From Enterococcus mundtii (GTDB lineage: Bacteria; Bacillota; Bacilli; Lactobacillales; Enterococcaceae), in contig NZ_CP018061.1 in NCBI RefSeq assembly GCF_002813755.1, forward strand, positions 421,001 through 485,000: a stretch of DNA of 64,000 nt. Direction: 5' to 3'. The notes beneath the pieces are model-generated. The model saw only the letters and a list, made by a program, of their open reading frames with translations, made no database searches and was not told the DNA's origin. The position numbers and the translations under genes were made by a program. This document shows, in pieces, positions 53,820 through 63,595 of this stretch (positions within the stretch are counted from its first letter, which is position 1; each line of letters begins with the position of its first letter).

Positions 53820-54233
53820 ATGCATCAAAAAATGATCAAAACTATTTTTATATTGAATATCGTTCAAACAGTGATTTATCTTTTTGGTTTCTTTAACCGA
53901 GTAGCAGAGCAGTCAGGTCTGGTTCCTCTCGTCTATGTGACACGTCTATGGGGGAATTTTTATGGAATTATTTTTTGGTCGATCCTAAGTATGATTTGCG
54001 TGATCGGCTTCACTTTAACCTTATATTTATTGCTTTCAAAAGCAGTAGATTCTAAAAAAACAGTCGGGTTGATCATTTCTGCTATTGGTTATGGTTCCCC
54101 ACGTCTATTCAGTTTTTTCTTGATCATTCCAGCAACCTTGTTGATTTTAGGGCTTATCTTTATTAAATGGATGATTTTAGATCCAGAAAAATCAGTAGAA
54201 GAATACGATGAGTTGCATGATACTCATGCATGA
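53820..54233 (+). CDS. Membrane protein, 137 aa
   Basis: Not recognised. Three hydrophobic segments (about residues 7-24, 47-72 and 80-117 as a long or double segment) and an acidic tail DPEKSVEEYDELHDTHA. AAAGGAG before the ATG and a 15-base gap to the Glu/Pro-repeat gene indicate an operon of two. Confidence 0.68.
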   Translation: MHQKMIKTIFILNIVQTVIYLFGFFNRVAEQSGLVPLVYVTRLWGNFYGIIFWSILSMICVIGFTLTLYLLLSKAVDSKKTVGLIISAIGYGSPRLFSFFLIIPATLLILGLIFIKWMILDPEKSVEEYDELHDTHA

Positions 54234-54353
54234 CCTAAATAAGATTTAGTACAAGTTTTTAACGATTATTTAGTTTCTTTTGTGAACTATTGCATTAATA
54301 TAGGGAATCAGTTATAGTATGTAGCGATACTTTGAAAAAAAGAGGGAATAATC

Positions 54354-55427
54354 GTGGAAAAACAATCCATTTATGGCTTAACAAATAAAGAATTGACTGC
54401 TTGGTTTTTAGAACATGGTGAAAAGAAATTCCGTGCCTCACAAGTATGGGAATGGCTCTATCAAAAGCGCGTCACAAGCTTTGAAGAAATGACAAATCTT
54501 TCAAAAAGTTTAATTGAAAAACTATCAGAAAACTTTGAGATCAATCCATTGAAACAAGTGATCGTGCAAGAGGCAAGTGATGGGACAGTCAAATACTTGT
54601 TTGAGTTGCCAGATAAAAATATGATCGAAACGGTGTTGATGAGACAAGAATATGGCTTATCTGTGTGTGTAACTACACAAGTCGGATGTAACATTGGCTG
54701 TACTTTTTGTGCCAGTGGTTTATTAACGAAAAACCGAGACTTAACAGCCGGTGAGATCGTAGCGCAGATCATGATGGTCCAACATTACTTTGATGAACGT
54801 CAACTGGGGGAACGAGTATCCCATGTCGTGGTGATGGGGATCGGTGAACCGTTCGACAATTACGACAATGTGATGGATTTCTTGCATATCATCAATGATG
54901 CCAAAGGTTTAGCAATCGGTGCTCGTCACATCACGGTGTCAACCAGTGGGTTGGCAAACAAAATCAAAGAATTCGCTGAAAATGGATTACAAGTCAACTT
55001 AGCGATATCATTACATGCACCAAATAATGAAGTCCGTACGTCTATGATGCGTATCAATCGCCGTTTCCCAATTGAAAAATTGATGGAAGCAGTGGATGAG
55101 TACTTGGAGAAAACCAATCGCCGGATCACGTTTGAATACATCATGCTGAATCAAGTAAATGATCGTCCAGAACACGCGCAACAACTGGCTGATCTGTTGA
55201 AAGACAAGAAAAAATTAACTTATGTCAATTTGATTCCTTACAACCCAGTAAGTGAACATGATCAATATTCAAGAAGTCCAAAAGCGGATGTATTGAAATT
55301 TTATGATGTGTTGAAAAAGAACGGCATCAATTGTGTGATTCGCAAAGAGCATGGGACAGATATTGATGCAGCTTGTGGGCAATTGCGTAGCAAACAAATG
55401 AAAAAAGAAAAAACTGTAGCAAAATAA
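54354..55427 (+). CDS. rlmN: 23S rRNA/tRNA adenine C2-methyltransferase RlmN
   Basis: A 357-residue radical-SAM enzyme methylating A2503 of 23S rRNA and A37 of some tRNAs. The cluster motif is [11 protein letters not shown] (Cys about 112, 116, 119); the methyl-carrying Cys is in [10 protein letters not shown] near the C-terminus; [19 protein letters not shown] and [19 protein letters not shown] are family blocks. Start is GTG 54354 with AGAGGGAATA upstream. Length is typical; it is not Cfr by context or motif. Confidence 0.93.
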   Translation: MEKQSIYGLTNKELTAWFLEHGEKKFRASQVWEWLYQKRVTSFEEMTNLSKSLIEKLSENFEINPLKQVIVQEASDGTVKYLFELPDKNMIETVLMRQEYGLSVCVTTQVGCNIGCTFCASGLLTKNRDLTAGEIVAQIMMVQHYFDERQLGERVSHVVVMGIGEPFDNYDNVMDFLHIINDAKGLAIGARHITVSTSGLANKIKEFAENGLQVNLAISLHAPNNEVRTSMMRINRRFPIEKLMEAVDEYLEKTNRRITFEYIMLNQVNDRPEHAQQLADLLKDKKKLTYVNLIPYNPVSEHDQYSRSPKADVLKFYDVLKKNGINCVIRKEHGTDIDAACGQLRSKQMKKEKTVAK

Positions 55428-55512
55428 ATATTCTTAAAGTTAAGTTTTCTTTCCTTCTCTTTTTCTCGTTTGGCTGATAGAATAGGCTGAAATTGGAATG
55501 GAGGGGAATAGG

Positions 55513-56055
55513 ATGATCATCAGTGAATTTGATCGTAGAAATATCGGATTGAAGGATCAGTTAGCTGACCTTTTGCGTTTGACTTGGCCGAAGGATTACG
55601 GTGAACAACCAATGAAAGAAGTCGAGCAACTACTAGCGACGGATCGAATCGCCGTCTCAGCGGTTGAACAAGATCGTTTGGTTGGTTTTATCGGTGCGAT
55701 TCCGCAGTATGGAATGACTGGTTGGGAAATTCACCCTCTAGTAGTAGAAACTTCTTATCGAAAGCAGTATATCGGTAGCCGCTTAGTTGATTATGTTGAG
55801 AAAGAAATCGCCTCTAAAGGTGGTGTGATGGTTTATTTAGGAACAGATGATACGGATGGAGACACAAGTCTTAGTCATACGGATCTTTTTGATCATCCGT
55901 TAGATAAACTGAAATCAATCGAAACCTTCAACAAGCATCCTTATACATTTTATGAAAAAATGGGCTATCAAGTCGTTGGAGCGATTCCTGATGCAAATGG
56001 GATCAATCAACCAGATATCATCCTGGCAAAACGACTTGGAGAAATAAACCAATGA
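55513..56055 (+). CDS. Aminoglycoside 6'-N-acetyltransferase, AAC(6')-Ii family
   Basis: A 180-residue GNAT enzyme. From memory of AAC(6')-Ii of E. faecium, identity is extensive: MIISEFDR, LKDQLxDLLRLTWP, LVGFIGAIPQYGxTGWExHPLVV, YLGTDD and HPYxFYEKxGYxxVG. The acetyl-CoA loop is RKQYIGSRLVDY. Family members confer intrinsic low-level resistance to tobramycin and kanamycin and occur across the E. faecium group, not in E. faecalis. GGAGGGGAA selects ATG 55513. A terminator follows at 56099. Confidence 0.88.
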   Translation: MIISEFDRRNIGLKDQLADLLRLTWPKDYGEQPMKEVEQLLATDRIAVSAVEQDRLVGFIGAIPQYGMTGWEIHPLVVETSYRKQYIGSRLVDYVEKEIASKGGVMVYLGTDDTDGDTSLSHTDLFDHPLDKLKSIETFNKHPYTFYEKMGYQVVGAIPDANGINQPDIILAKRLGEINQ

Positions 56056-56098
56056 ATGAAGCACCAAAATGATTTTTTTTAAATCGAATAAAACATGC

Positions 56099-56134
56099 GA
56101 GCCTCCCCTAGTGTGGAGGCTCTTTTTTGTGGCA
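56099..56134 (+). terminator. Terminator after the acetyltransferase gene
   Basis: GAGCCTCC-CCTAGTGT-GGAGGCTC followed by six T. Confidence 0.9.
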
Positions 56135-56301
56135 AAAACCGAACATTCATATCGAACGTTCCTATAACGACCATTTTTTTATGATTATTTTATTCGAAAG
56201 AGGATTAGATAAAAATCCTTGATTTATCTCATTTTTTCAGAAAAAAATAATAAAACGTTCATGGAAAAGTCATTATTTTTTAGAAAAAGCGAAAAAAACT
56301 G

Positions 56302-56330
56302 TTGCAATTTTAATAATTATTCATTAAACT
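56302..56330 (+). promoter_or_regulatory. oppA promoter containing a candidate TldR guide target
   Basis: TTGCAA (56302-56307) and TAAACT (56325-56330) are 17 bases apart. Between them lies TTTAA-TAATTAT (56309-56320). TAATTAT equals the first seven bases predicted for the guide encoded after the tldR gene, and TTTAA is in the position of the target-adjacent motif I recall for oppF-linked TldR. A second copy, ACTAATTAT, is at 56350-56358 in the leader. Confidence 0.45.
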
Positions 56331-56388
56331 CATAAACAACTCAGAAAATACTAATTATTCTGAAAATTTCGATAAAGGGGTACGGAAG

Positions 56389-58056
56389 ATGAAAAAGAAT
56401 TTAACTTTTGGTGTTGTGGCCTTATGTGGGCTTGTACTTGCTGGTTGTTATGGTGGCAGCAGTGCAGATACAAGTGGTAGTGGTTCTTCAAGCAGTGGAT
56501 CAGCAGATGGAGGAGGCGTCTTCAACTTAGTAGTACCTCAAGAAATGCCGTCGGCCGACTTATCGGTTGCAACAGATACAATCAGTTTTACTGCACTAAA
56601 TAATGTGTATGAAGGAATCTATCGTTTAGATGAAGATAGTAAACCTCAACCAGCCGGTGCGAGTGAATTGGCTGAAGTTAGTGAAGATGGATTGACTTAT
56701 AAAGTCAAATTGCGTGAAGACGCAAAATGGTCAAATGGGGAGCCTGTCACAGCAGCTGATTATGTTTACGGTTGGCAACGTACGGTAGATCCAGCGACGG
56801 CATCAGAATATGCGTATCTTTTTGCACCAGTTGAAAATGCTGAAGCAATCACAGCAGGCGACAAAGACAAATCAGAATTAGGCATCAAAGCAGTTGGTGA
56901 TTATGAATTGGAAATCAAATTAGCCAAACAAACACCATACTTCCAATACTTACTTGCTTTCCCTTCATTCTTCCCACAAAGTCAAGCAGTGGTTGAAGAA
57001 CATGGAGATGCGTACGCATCATCAAGTGACAACGCAGTATACAATGGACCATTTACTTTAGCTGATTTTGATGGACCAGGTACTGATACTGAATGGACGT
57101 ACAAGAAAAACGAAGAGTACTGGGATAAAGATGCAGTTAAATTATCAGAAATCAAAGTCAGTGTCGTAAAAGAATCTTCTACTGCATTGAATCTATTCAA
57201 AGATGGACAAGCAGATGATGTCATCTTATCAGGCGAGTTAGCACAACAAAATGCGAATGATCCAGCTTATACGTCAGTCAAAGAAGCACGTACAAGTTAT
57301 ATCGAGTTCAATCAAAGAGAAGATGATTCACCATTCAAAAATGTGAACTTAAGAAAAGCCATTTCTTATTCAATCAATCGTGAAGCATTAGTGAAACAAG
57401 TTATGGGTGATGGTTCAGTTGTTTCAACAGGTTTGATTCCTGCAGACATGACTAAGAACCCTGAAACAAATGAAGATTTCGCAGCAGAAGCCGGCGAATT
57501 AGTATCATATGATCAAGACAAAGCAAAAGAATATTGGGAAAAAGCGAAGAGTGAATTAGGAATCGACTCATTAGAATTTGAATTGATGGCATCAGATGAT
57601 GACTCAACGAAAAAAGTGATCGAATATATCCAAAACTCTATCCAAGAAAACCTTGACGGTGTGAAAGTAAAACCTACACCAGTACCATTCTCAGTTCGTT
57701 TGGATCGTTCATCATCTGGTGATTTTGATACAGTATTAGGTGGTTGGGGCGCAGACTATGCTGACCCAAGTAGCTTTACTGACTTATTTGTAACAGGCAA
57801 TTCTTACAACCGTGGTCAATGGTCAAATGCAGACTATGACAAAGCTGTTGAAGCATCTGCTTCTAAAGATGCTGGCGACGAACAAGCGCGTTGGGCTGAC
57901 TTACAAGAAGCGAATAAAATCATCGCTGAAGATATGGGTGTCGCTCCAGTTTATCAAAAAGCTGAAGGTCATTTAGTTAATCCAAAAGTCAAAGGTATCG
58001 TTCATCATGCTGCTGGCGCATCATGGGATTACAAATGGACATATATTGAAGAATAA
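56389..58056 (+). CDS. oppA: Oligopeptide-binding lipoprotein OppA
   Basis: A 555-residue SBP_bac_5 lipoprotein. Signal peptide with lipobox VLAGC (Cys about 20), a Gly/Ser linker, then the family blocks VVPQEMPSADLSVATDT, LYPLxE-like PAGASELAEVSEDGLTYKVK (by segments), VTAADYVYGWQRTVDP and YSINREALVKQV. It captures extracellular peptides for OppBCDF. RBS GGGTACGGAAG precedes the ATG. The other opp genes follow after a hairpin and one opposite-strand gene. Confidence 0.93.
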   Translation: MKKNLTFGVVALCGLVLAGCYGGSSADTSGSGSSSSGSADGGGVFNLVVPQEMPSADLSVATDTISFTALNNVYEGIYRLDEDSKPQPAGASELAEVSEDGLTYKVKLREDAKWSNGEPVTAADYVYGWQRTVDPATASEYAYLFAPVENAEAITAGDKDKSELGIKAVGDYELEIKLAKQTPYFQYLLAFPSFFPQSQAVVEEHGDAYASSSDNAVYNGPFTLADFDGPGTDTEWTYKKNEEYWDKDAVKLSEIKVSVVKESSTALNLFKDGQADDVILSGELAQQNANDPAYTSVKEARTSYIEFNQREDDSPFKNVNLRKAISYSINREALVKQVMGDGSVVSTGLIPADMTKNPETNEDFAAEAGELVSYDQDKAKEYWEKAKSELGIDSLEFELMASDDDSTKKVIEYIQNSIQENLDGVKVKPTPVPFSVRLDRSSSGDFDTVLGGWGADYADPSSFTDLFVTGNSYNRGQWSNADYDKAVEASASKDAGDEQARWADLQEANKIIAEDMGVAPVYQKAEGHLVNPKVKGIVHHAAGASWDYKWTYIEE

Positions 58057-58080
58057 TCTGTCCTAAAAAGAAAAAAGAGC

Positions 58081-58107
58081 GTCTGGGATGTTTGACAAAT
58101 CCCAGAC
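58081..58107 (+). terminator. Hairpin after oppA
   Basis: GTCTGGGAT-GTTTGACAA-ATCCCAGAC, with only a short T-rich tail. It may terminate most oppA transcripts, allowing more OppA than OppBCDF. Confidence 0.6.
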
Positions 58108-58148
58108 CTCTCAATTTTCTGATCCTAGTTATTCTTTTGGCCGTTCAT

Positions 58149-58493
58149 TTAGACAAGTGAGATGAGCGCAAAGACAATCGAAAACACAAGCAAAATTCCA
58201 GCGATGATCAGCCAAAAGGTATACATACCGTAGCTGACCGAAGATAGGGAAGTAAATTCTGGTTTTTCCTTCCGGTTTCTTGTTCGTGCTAAGTGAAACG
58301 AACGTTGAAAGTGATCAAAGAAACCTGAGGAGAACACCCATAAAAATCCGCCGATAATCAAAAACGGCAACGCACATAAAAATAAATCATTGGATAATTG
58401 AAGAAGGGTCAACTGATCAGTCAAAACATTTTTAAGTAACACGAGGACGATCACTAAACCGGCAAACAAATAAGGACGATATTTTTTTTTCAT
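58149..58493 (-). CDS. DUF3899-like membrane protein, 114 aa
   Basis: Three hydrophobic segments (about 9-24, 36-55 and 93-112) with FSSGFFDHFQRSFHLARTRNRKEK between the second and third, typical of DUF3899 (quoted by parts; function unknown). It is encoded on the strand opposite to the opp genes, between oppA and oppB, with RBS AAAGGAGC before its ATG. Its promoter region must overlap that of oppBCDF. Confidence 0.75.
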   Translation of the reverse strand: MKKKYRPYLFAGLVIVLVLLKNVLTDQLTLLQLSNDLFLCALPFLIIGGFLWVFSSGFFDHFQRSFHLARTRNRKEKPEFTSLSSVSYGMYTFWLIIAGILLVFSIVFALISLV

Positions 58494-58573
58494 TATTTTG
58501 CTCCTTTATCATTGGTTCATTAAATAATGTAGCGAAACATTGATCAGAAGTCAAAAGCTAGGGGGAAACATTC

Positions 58574-59515
58574 GTGAATAGTTATATAAAATATGTATTA
58601 AAACGCGTCTTCTTTATGGTGATCACACTATGGTTGATTGCAACCATCACATTCTTTTTGATGCAATTATTGCCTGGTACACCTTACACAAACCAGGAAC
58701 GTTTAAGTCCTGAAACAATTGAGATGTTGAACAAACAAGTTGGTTTGGATAAACCAGTCATCGTTCAATATGGGATCTATCTTTCTAATTTGATCCAAGG
58801 AGATTTTGGTATCTCTTTCCAATTCAAAAACCAACCAGTTGCTAACTTATTAGCAGGACGAGTAGGACCTTCATTACAGCTTGGTCTACAAGCAATCATT
58901 TTCGGAACTTTCTTTGGAACGATCCTAGGAACAATCTCAGCAATGAAACAAAATACATGGGTCGATACGTCTTCTACATTAGTCGCGATCTTAGGACGTT
59001 CTATCCCTAACTTTGTTTTTGCTGTATTGTTACAATACATTTTTGCCATCCAATTTCGTGTATTGCCGATCGCAAAATGGGATGGGTTCATGTATACGAT
59101 CTTACCAACGATTGCACTAGCCATGTCGCCATTAGCTGACTCTGCCAGATTCATCCGAACAGAAATGGTCGAAGTCTTGCATAGTGATTATGTCGAATTG
59201 GCTCGAGCAAAAGGTTTGAGTCGTTGGGAAATTGCCTTTAAACATGGTCTACGTAATAGTTTGATCCCGTTGATGACCTTGTTAGGCCCATTAGCAGTGG
59301 CTTTGATGACCGGTTCATTAGTTGTTGAAAATATCTTTGCTATTCCGGGGATCGGTGAGCAATTCGTTAAGTCGATCACAACAAATGACTATCCAACGAT
59401 CATGGCTGTTACGATTTTGTATTCATTTATGTTAATCTTAGTTATTTTAGTCGTGGATCTATTGTACGGACTAGTTGATCCGAGAATCCGAGTTTCTGAA
59501 GGGAGTCGAAGCTAG
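58574..59515 (+). CDS. oppB: Oligopeptide ABC transporter permease OppB
   Basis: A 313-residue permease with six helices. Family marks: YVLKRVFFMVITLWLIATIT, LLPGTPYTN, FGISFQFKNQPV, and the EAA loop ELARAKGLSRWEIAFKHGLRN. GTG 58574 with AGGGGGA upstream is the start. Its stop is directly followed by the oppC ATG. Confidence 0.93.
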   Translation: MNSYIKYVLKRVFFMVITLWLIATITFFLMQLLPGTPYTNQERLSPETIEMLNKQVGLDKPVIVQYGIYLSNLIQGDFGISFQFKNQPVANLLAGRVGPSLQLGLQAIIFGTFFGTILGTISAMKQNTWVDTSSTLVAILGRSIPNFVFAVLLQYIFAIQFRVLPIAKWDGFMYTILPTIALAMSPLADSARFIRTEMVEVLHSDYVELARAKGLSRWEIAFKHGLRNSLIPLMTLLGPLAVALMTGSLVVENIFAIPGIGEQFVKSITTNDYPTIMAVTILYSFMLILVILVVDLLYGLVDPRIRVSEGSRS

Positions 59516-60559
59516 ATGGAACTGATACCAAAACGCTACGAAACAATTGCAGAAATTCCTGCAGATGAATTTTTACCGTTACAAAAAAACACAGAAGAAG
59601 AACGTGAAAAAATCGAAGCTCCTTCACTGAATTTTATCCAGGATTCTTGGCGTCGATTGAAGAAAAACAAAGCGGCAGTTATTTCCATGGGATTACTGAT
59701 CGTGATCATCTTTATCTCGATCATCACGATTTTCGTTTCACCCCATGATCCAACCGCTCAAAATGTCGATTACATCAACTTACCACCACGTATTCCTGGT
59801 ATCAATATCGACGGACTAAACGGAAAAGCAATGGTTGCTGGTGAGTTAGTCGATAAATATGCGCAAGCCAATGTTCCTGCAGATGTGAACTACTTTTTAG
59901 GAACAGATGGTCTAGGTCGTGATGTGTTAAGTCGTTTGTTCATGGGAACACGTATCTCTCTACTGATTGCCTTCATCGCTGCGTTACTAGATGTAACGAT
60001 CGGTGTTGCCTATGGTTTGATCTCTGGTTTATTAGGTGGTCGTGTGGACAATGCGATGCAACGTTTCTTAGAGGTCTTATCTGGTATTCCTAACTTAGTC
60101 GTGATGATTTTGATGTTGGTCGTCTTTGAACCAGGGATCTTCTCGATCGTGGCAGCGATGGCGATCACGAACTGGATTCCGATGGCTCGGATCGTCAGGG
60201 CGCAAACATTGAAATTAAAAGACCAAGAGTATGTGTTAGCAGGAATGACATTAGGTGAATCCAAATGGAAGATCGCCTTCAAGCATATCTTGCCAAACAT
60301 TTCGAGTGTGATCATCATCCAAATGATGTTCAGTATCCCATCAGCGATTTTCTTCGAAGCTTTCTTAAGTTTCATCGGCCTAGGCTTGACACCACCTTCT
60401 GCTTCACTGGGAACGATGTTGAGTGATGGATACAAAACATTCTTATACTTGCCGTACCTATTATGGATTCCGGCAGCAACTTTATCGGTGATCATGATTG
60501 GTTTCAACTTATTAGCAGATGGCTTACGTGATGCCTTTGATCCTAAAATGAAAGAGTGA
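59516..60559 (+). CDS. oppC: Oligopeptide ABC transporter permease OppC
   Basis: A 347-residue partner permease. The N-terminal cytoplasmic stretch precedes SWRRLKKNKAAVISMGLLI; LGTDGLGRDVLSRLFMGTRI is the OppC signature, and the EAA loop reads GMTLGESKWKIAFKHILPN. GAAGGGAG within the end of oppB serves as RBS. Confidence 0.93.
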   Translation: MELIPKRYETIAEIPADEFLPLQKNTEEEREKIEAPSLNFIQDSWRRLKKNKAAVISMGLLIVIIFISIITIFVSPHDPTAQNVDYINLPPRIPGINIDGLNGKAMVAGELVDKYAQANVPADVNYFLGTDGLGRDVLSRLFMGTRISLLIAFIAALLDVTIGVAYGLISGLLGGRVDNAMQRFLEVLSGIPNLVVMILMLVVFEPGIFSIVAAMAITNWIPMARIVRAQTLKLKDQEYVLAGMTLGESKWKIAFKHILPNISSVIIIQMMFSIPSAIFFEAFLSFIGLGLTPPSASLGTMLSDGYKTFLYLPYLLWIPAATLSVIMIGFNLLADGLRDAFDPKMKE

Positions 60560-60564
60560 GTACG

Positions 60565-61647
60565 ATGACGAAAATTCTTGAAGTAAAGAACTTACAAATC
60601 TCCTTTGATACCTATGCTGGAAAAGTCCAAGCAATCCGAGGCGTCGATTTTCATTTGAACAAAGGTGAAACATTGGCAATCGTTGGCGAATCCGGTAGTG
60701 GGAAATCTGTAACGACTAGAAGTATCATGCGTTTACTATCGAGTAACGCATCGATCGATTCTGGTGAGATCTTATTCAAAGGACAAAACATTGTTGATAA
60801 AACAGAAAAAGAAATGCAAAAGATTCGTGGGAAAGAAATTGCGATGATCTTCCAAGATCCGATGACTTCATTAGATCCAACGATGACGATTGGTAAACAA
60901 GTAGCAGAATCTTTACGTAAGCATAATAAAGTATCGAAAAAAGAGGGGCAAAAAGCCGCTTTAGAATTATTGAATCTTGTAGGGATCCCGGAGGCTGAGA
61001 AACGCATCCATAGCTATCCTCATCAATTTTCAGGGGGACAACGGCAACGGATCGTGATCGCGATCGCGTTGATATGTTACCCAGAAATCTTGATTGCAGA
61101 TGAACCAACGACAGCCTTAGATGTGACGATCCAAGCACAGATTTTAGAGTTGTTGAAAAAAATCCAATCAAAAATCGACACGTCGATCATTTTTATCACC
61201 CATGATCTTGGTGTCGTAGCGAATGTTGCTGATCGAGTAGCAGTGATGTACGGTGGAAAAATCATTGAAGTGGGGACATCTGAAGAGATTTTCTACAATC
61301 CACAGCATCCGTATACGTGGGGCTTACTTGGCTCTATGCCTACATTGGAAAGTGGCAATGACCGCTTATATGCAATCCCAGGTTCTCCACCGGATTTATT
61401 GAATCCGCCAAAAGGAGATGCCTTCTATCCACGAAATGAATTTGCATTGAAAATCGATGCGGAACAAGCACCACCGTTTTTCGAACTATCACCAACACAC
61501 CAAGCAGCTACTTGGCTATTAGCCCCACAAGCGCCAAAAGTGACACCGCCAGAAGAGATTCAACGGCGCTGGGCGATTTTTCAAGAAAAGCAAAAAGCAC
61601 ATGGCCAAGGGGGATTGAACAATGAACAAAAAACTGCTCGAGGTTAA
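60565..61647 (+). CDS. oppD: Oligopeptide ABC transporter ATPase OppD
   Basis: About 360 residues. Walker [14 protein letters not shown]-loop [14 protein letters not shown], signature [15 protein letters not shown], Walker [13 protein letters not shown], His in ITHDLG, then the oligopeptide C-terminal domain with [19 protein letters not shown] at 60556 overlaps the oppC stop and is an alternative start. The 3' end overlaps oppF by 26 bases. Confidence 0.93.
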   Translation: MTKILEVKNLQISFDTYAGKVQAIRGVDFHLNKGETLAIVGESGSGKSVTTRSIMRLLSSNASIDSGEILFKGQNIVDKTEKEMQKIRGKEIAMIFQDPMTSLDPTMTIGKQVAESLRKHNKVSKKEGQKAALELLNLVGIPEAEKRIHSYPHQFSGGQRQRIVIAIALICYPEILIADEPTTALDVTIQAQILELLKKIQSKIDTSIIFITHDLGVVANVADRVAVMYGGKIIEVGTSEEIFYNPQHPYTWGLLGSMPTLESGNDRLYAIPGSPPDLLNPPKGDAFYPRNEFALKIDAEQAPPFFELSPTHQAATWLLAPQAPKVTPPEEIQRRWAIFQEKQKAHGQGGLNNEQKTARG

Positions 61648-62575
61648 AGGCTTAAAACAGTATTTTAATGTAGGAAAGAAAAATGAAGTCCATGCGGTGA
61701 ATGATATCAGTTTTCACATCTATGAAGGAGAAACATTCGGCTTAGTTGGCGAATCTGGTAGTGGAAAGTCAACCACAGGCCGAACGATCATCCGTTTGAA
61801 TGAACCAACGGGTGGCGAGATTTTATTTGATGGGCAAGATGTGACGAAATTAAAAGGAAAAGAAGCCATGACGAAGTTTCGTCATGAAGTCCAAATGATT
61901 TTCCAAGATCCATATGCTTCATTAAATCCCAGAATGAAAGTACGAGATATCATTGCAGAAGGAATCGATGTCAACGGACTAGCTAAATCACCCGAAGAAC
62001 GTGCAGAAAAAGTCAACGAGTTACTAAAAACAGTTGGCTTAAATCCCAGCCATGGCACACGCTATCCTCATGAATTTTCAGGGGGACAACGCCAACGGAT
62101 CGGGATTGCACGAGCATTAGCAGTCAATCCGAAGTTTATCATTTGTGATGAACCAATCTCTGCCTTAGACGTATCGATCCAAGCCCAAGTGGTCAATCTT
62201 TTACAAGATTTACAAAAAGAGCAAGGATTGACTTACTTGTTTATCGCGCACGATCTATCCATGGTGAAACATATCAGTGACCGTATTGGTGTGATGCACA
62301 ATGGCTTGTTGCTTGAGATGGGAACCAGTGAAGAAATCTATAATCATGGAGTGCATCCATATACGGAAAGCTTACTATCAGCGATCCCATTGCCTGACCC
62401 TGATCATGAACGCCAACGTCGCCGGATCAAGTATCAACCTGAACCAGACGATGGACAAATCCGTACGTTACGCGAAATTGCTCCTGAACATTTTGTATAT
62501 GCAACAGAACAAGAAGTTGCTTATTATGCGAAAAAATTAAAACGGCAGAAAGAAGCCTTGCTAGTCGCAAACTAG
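61622..62575 (+). CDS. oppF: Oligopeptide ABC transporter ATPase OppF
   Basis: A 317-residue partner ATPase. Walker [14 protein letters not shown]-loop [14 protein letters not shown], signature [17 protein letters not shown], Walker [13 protein letters not shown], and the C-terminal [31 protein letters not shown] lies in oppD. The tldR-like gene starts 12 bases after its stop with its own RBS, so it belongs to the same operon. Confidence 0.93.
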   Translation: MNKKLLEVKGLKQYFNVGKKNEVHAVNDISFHIYEGETFGLVGESGSGKSTTGRTIIRLNEPTGGEILFDGQDVTKLKGKEAMTKFRHEVQMIFQDPYASLNPRMKVRDIIAEGIDVNGLAKSPEERAEKVNELLKTVGLNPSHGTRYPHEFSGGQRQRIGIARALAVNPKFIICDEPISALDVSIQAQVVNLLQDLQKEQGLTYLFIAHDLSMVKHISDRIGVMHNGLLLEMGTSEEIYNHGVHPYTESLLSAIPLPDPDHERQRRRIKYQPEPDDGQIRTLREIAPEHFVYATEQEVAYYAKKLKRQKEALLVAN

Positions 62576-62587
62576 GGGGAGAAGCCG

Positions 62588-63595
62588 ATGCTAAAAGCCT
62601 TTAAATTTCGAATCTATCCCACTGATTCACAAAAACAGTGGTTGATCCAAACATTTGGTTGTGTGCGTTTCACTTACAATCATTTATTAAAAGCCAGACA
62701 GGCGTATTATTTAGAAACACAAGAGATCGATTATACGCTGACACCAGCTTCTTTAAAAAAGCAATATCCGTTTTTAAAGGAAGTCGATAGTTTAGCCTTA
62801 GCGAATGCCCAATTAAACTTGGATCGTGCATTTCGTAATTATTTTAAAGGACGCGCAAGCTTCCCCAAACTAAAAAATAAAAAAAGTATTTGGCAGTCGT
62901 ATACGACGAATAATCAAAAAGGAACAATCTATTTAGAAGAAACATACCTCAAATTGCCAAAGCTAAAAGAGAAAATTCGCATCCATGCACATCGTCCGAT
63001 TGAAGGAACGATTCGTTCAGCGACGATCTCTTCTCGATACAACGAGATCTTTTATGTCTCCTTGCTCTGTGAAGTTCCCCAAAAGACGATGAGAGCGTCA
63101 AACAAATGGATCGGGATAGCCTATGATCCAGATCGTCTAGTGGAGATGTCCACACCGCTTGACATCACGATCCCTAAATTCAAACAAGTGGATCAACAGC
63201 TCCTGCGGGCAAAGAGAAAGCTTGTGATCAAAGGGCGATCAGCACAGCATCGACGAACACACGTTGAAAGAGTAAAAAATTATCAAAAGCAAAAAAGGAA
63301 AATCAAAGACCTTTATTTAAAACAAAAATTTCAACGAGAAGACTATTTGGAACAAATTTCAGGAACGGTGATCCGTCATTATGATTATTTGTTTGTCGAA
63401 TCGATTTCAGCAGATTGTCCGGAAGGTGATTTTTCTATCCAAGACTGGCACAAGCTATTAGCAAAGCTCCAATATAAATCGCAATGGTATAGCAAAAAGT
63501 TAGTATTGATCGATATGAAAGAACAAACAAATCCTTCCACAAACAAAAAGAGTCTGGAATTAGTTGAAATCGGGAAGCAAGTCCTTTTTGAATAA
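62588..63595 (+). CDS. tldR: TnpB-like nuclease-dead protein (TldR), RNA-guided repressor
   Basis: A 335-residue TnpB homologue. The RNA/DNA-binding part is intact: LKAFKFRIYPTDSQK, FGCVRFTYNHLLKAR, LANAQLNLDRAFRNYFKG, SFPKLKNKKS. The nuclease is not: RuvC-I, normally GIDLG, is GIAYD (Asp to Ala at residue 178); only the RuvC-II Glu (about 271, LFVESIS) remains; the zinc ribbon and RuvC-III Asp are gone and the protein stops at residue 335. No tnpA, left end or target duplication is seen. GGGGGAGAAG precedes the ATG. TldR proteins beside oppF in enterococci have been reported as guide-RNA-directed promoter repressors; this fits closely. Confidence 0.88.
   Translation: MLKAFKFRIYPTDSQKQWLIQTFGCVRFTYNHLLKARQAYYLETQEIDYTLTPASLKKQYPFLKEVDSLALANAQLNLDRAFRNYFKGRASFPKLKNKKSIWQSYTTNNQKGTIYLEETYLKLPKLKEKIRIHAHRPIEGTIRSATISSRYNEIFYVSLLCEVPQKTMRASNKWIGIAYDPDRLVEMSTPLDITIPKFKQVDQQLLRAKRKLVIKGRSAQHRRTHVERVKNYQKQKRKIKDLYLKQKFQREDYLEQISGTVIRHYDYLFVESISADCPEGDFSIQDWHKLLAKLQYKSQWYSKKLVLIDMKEQTNPSTNKKSLELVEIGKQVLFE

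Noticed and set aside
54354..55427. Cfr-type resistance methylase
   Set aside because: Length, motifs and single-copy housekeeping context fit RlmN.
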